This document shows, piece after piece, positions 63,074 to 64,000 of a stretch of DNA of 64,000 bases (position 1 is its first letter; each line of letters opens with the position of its first letter). Made by a program: the position numbers and the translations under genes. The notes below the pieces were generated by a model. It saw only the letters and a list, made by a program, of their open reading frames with translations, was not told the DNA's origin and ran no database searches. Origin of the DNA: Salibacter halophilus. Lineage in GTDB: Bacteria; Bacteroidota; Bacteroidia; Flavobacteriales_G; Salibacteraceae. The stretch covers positions 62,001 to 126,000 of the forward strand of contig NZ_WACR01000007.1 of the NCBI RefSeq assembly GCF_008806325.1. Reading direction: 5' to 3'.

Positions 63074-64000
63074 ATGGATAATCGTACAAAAAATTACGCG
63101 AGTTTATTTCTAACTCTTTCTTGCCTTTTTCTTTTATCTGGAGTTTTAAAATCTCAAACTCCTGGTGGTGTAGCAACAACAACTGAAGTTCGTTTTTGGT
63201 ATGACGTTGCGGAGTTTTCTTCGGCTTCAAATAATACCTCAATCAGTACCTGGACCAACAAAGGAGGAAACTCTGAAGATGCAACTCAAAGTTCCGGTTC
63301 TGAGCAACCAACACTCAAAAACAATGCTTCAAACCAGGTTAATGGTTTTCCTGTGATTCGTTTCGATGGAAATAACGATGCATTAGGTATTGCAAATAAT
63401 GGTGATCTCAATGATGGAGGCCCCTGGGACGAGAGAACTTTTAATCTTGTTTTTAAAACTGGAAGTAATACGTCAACACAGCAGGTTTTGTATGAGGAGG
63501 GTGGAACAACAAGAGGTTTTTCATTCATTATTGAAGGTGGACAATTGCATATAAACGCCTGGAATATGAATAATGATGGAGCTGCTTCTCCATGGGGTCT
63601 CGAATCAGAGAACTTCAATATATCATCAAATCAAGAGTATATTTTATCTGTTGTTTACGATGGTGGTACCAGTAGTTCAAACGGGACTATTGATTGTTAT
63701 TTAAATAGTACTCAAACGAAACAACTCAATTCAATAGGTACTTTGTATAATCACACTGATAATGTTGAATTTGGAAACTCTTCATCTACGCTTGACCAAA
63801 ATAGTTCAAGTGTGAACTCTGCCCCTTTTTCAGGAGATATTTTGGAGTTTATTGTTGCTGATTATGAAGTTTCAACAAGTGAAAGAAAAATCATTGAAAA
63901 CTACCTTTCTTCAAAATATGACATCAACATTGGAGCAAATGACTACTATGCTTATGATGGTAGTGGCTATTATTTTGACTTAATTGGTATAGGTCAGGAA
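63074..64000 (+). CDS. Secreted LamG/concanavalin-like protein (partial)
   Basis: At least 309 codons with no stop, running off the right edge. Starts MDNRTKNYASLFLTLSCLFLLSGVLKSQ (signal peptide). The segments EVRFWYDVAEFSSASNNTSISTWTNKGGN, FDGNNDALGIANNGDLNDGG, SVVYDGGTSSSNGTIDCYLN and ISERK-like STSERKIIENYLSSKYDINIG are typical of LamG-like domains in Bacteroidota T9SS proteins, so a sorting domain can be expected beyond the window. Its function is unknown. Confidence 0.75.
   Translation, partial: MDNRTKNYASLFLTLSCLFLLSGVLKSQTPGGVATTTEVRFWYDVAEFSSASNNTSISTWTNKGGNSEDATQSSGSEQPTLKNNASNQVNGFPVIRFDGNNDALGIANNGDLNDGGPWDERTFNLVFKTGSNTSTQQVLYEEGGTTRGFSFIIEGGQLHINAWNMNNDGAASPWGLESENFNISSNQEYILSVVYDGGTSSSNGTIDCYLNSTQTKQLNSIGTLYNHTDNVEFGNSSSTLDQNSSSVNSAPFSGDILEFIVADYEVSTSERKIIENYLSSKYDINIGANDYYAYDGSGYYFDLIGIGQE

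Noticed and set aside
1-64000. CRISPR array, tRNA, rRNA, IS element, prophage
   Set aside because: No regularly spaced direct repeats, no cloverleaf, no transposase, integrase or phage genes were seen.

Overview
The window is a contiguous piece of a Bacteroidota chromosome, most like a marine Flavobacteriales / Cryomorphaceae-type bacterium. The evidence is type IX secretion (T9SS) sorting domains of both kinds (type B at 374 and 4451, type A at 22080), a PorP/SprF gene at the left edge, the gliding lipoprotein GldH, lipoproteins with Asp-rich tails after the lipobox Cys, low GC, and promoters of the TAnnTTTG kind. No rRNA, tRNA, IS element, prophage or CRISPR array was seen. Most genes are housekeeping.

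Layout. 1-7006 (minus strand) is a surface-protein cassette: four large secreted Ig/PKD/lamin-tail-type proteins followed by PorP/SprF. 7152-10747 is succinate dehydrogenase (sdhC-sdhA-sdhB). 10915-17146 holds an Xaa-Pro aminopeptidase, an alpha/beta hydrolase, a small cold-shock-like protein, a TPR sensor kinase and lysS. 17355-24491 is envelope material: a TonB receptor, two paralogous lipoproteins and a large T9SS type A protein. 24775-27705 has a PGI/PMI isomerase, lipB and a class C beta-lactamase-like hydrolase. 27675-35763 mixes polytopic GT39-like glycosyltransferases and a GT2 enzyme with an exonuclease and the two CoA-transferase subunits scoA and scoB, which are split by a membrane protein gene. 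35767-41037 is a holB-ricT-gldH-PBP1A operon, divergent from pgk. 42290-52864 has cvpA, a secreted cyclophilin, pheS, two TlpA-like thioredoxin proteins, an LpxH-like phosphoesterase, aspS and a Nudix hydrolase. 52843-55460 has an outer-membrane protein and an MscS channel. 55626-61177 is a tight operon: secreted PIG-L deacetylase, a 44-aa membrane peptide, a Na+/solute symporter, a RidA protein and an SDR. The right end has a GluR0-like ligand-gated K+ channel, PdeM, and the start of a secreted LamG-like protein.

The most striking signal is not a gene. A 10-bp element, GGTCAGANCC (usually YGGTCAGANCC), occurs 36 times in 64 kb, on both strands almost equally, scattered through unrelated genes and in two intergenic regions; about 0.5 would be expected by chance with equal base use. 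It often sits where the protein tolerates change (signal peptides, linkers, C-terminal tails). This pattern resembles the DNA uptake sequences of Neisseria and Pasteurellaceae. I know of no such element described in Bacteroidota, and the function is inference.

The genes mostly work as independent housekeeping modules. The envelope theme is strong: T9SS cargo and outer-membrane component, GldH, PBP1A, TonB receptor, lipoproteins and glycosyltransferases.
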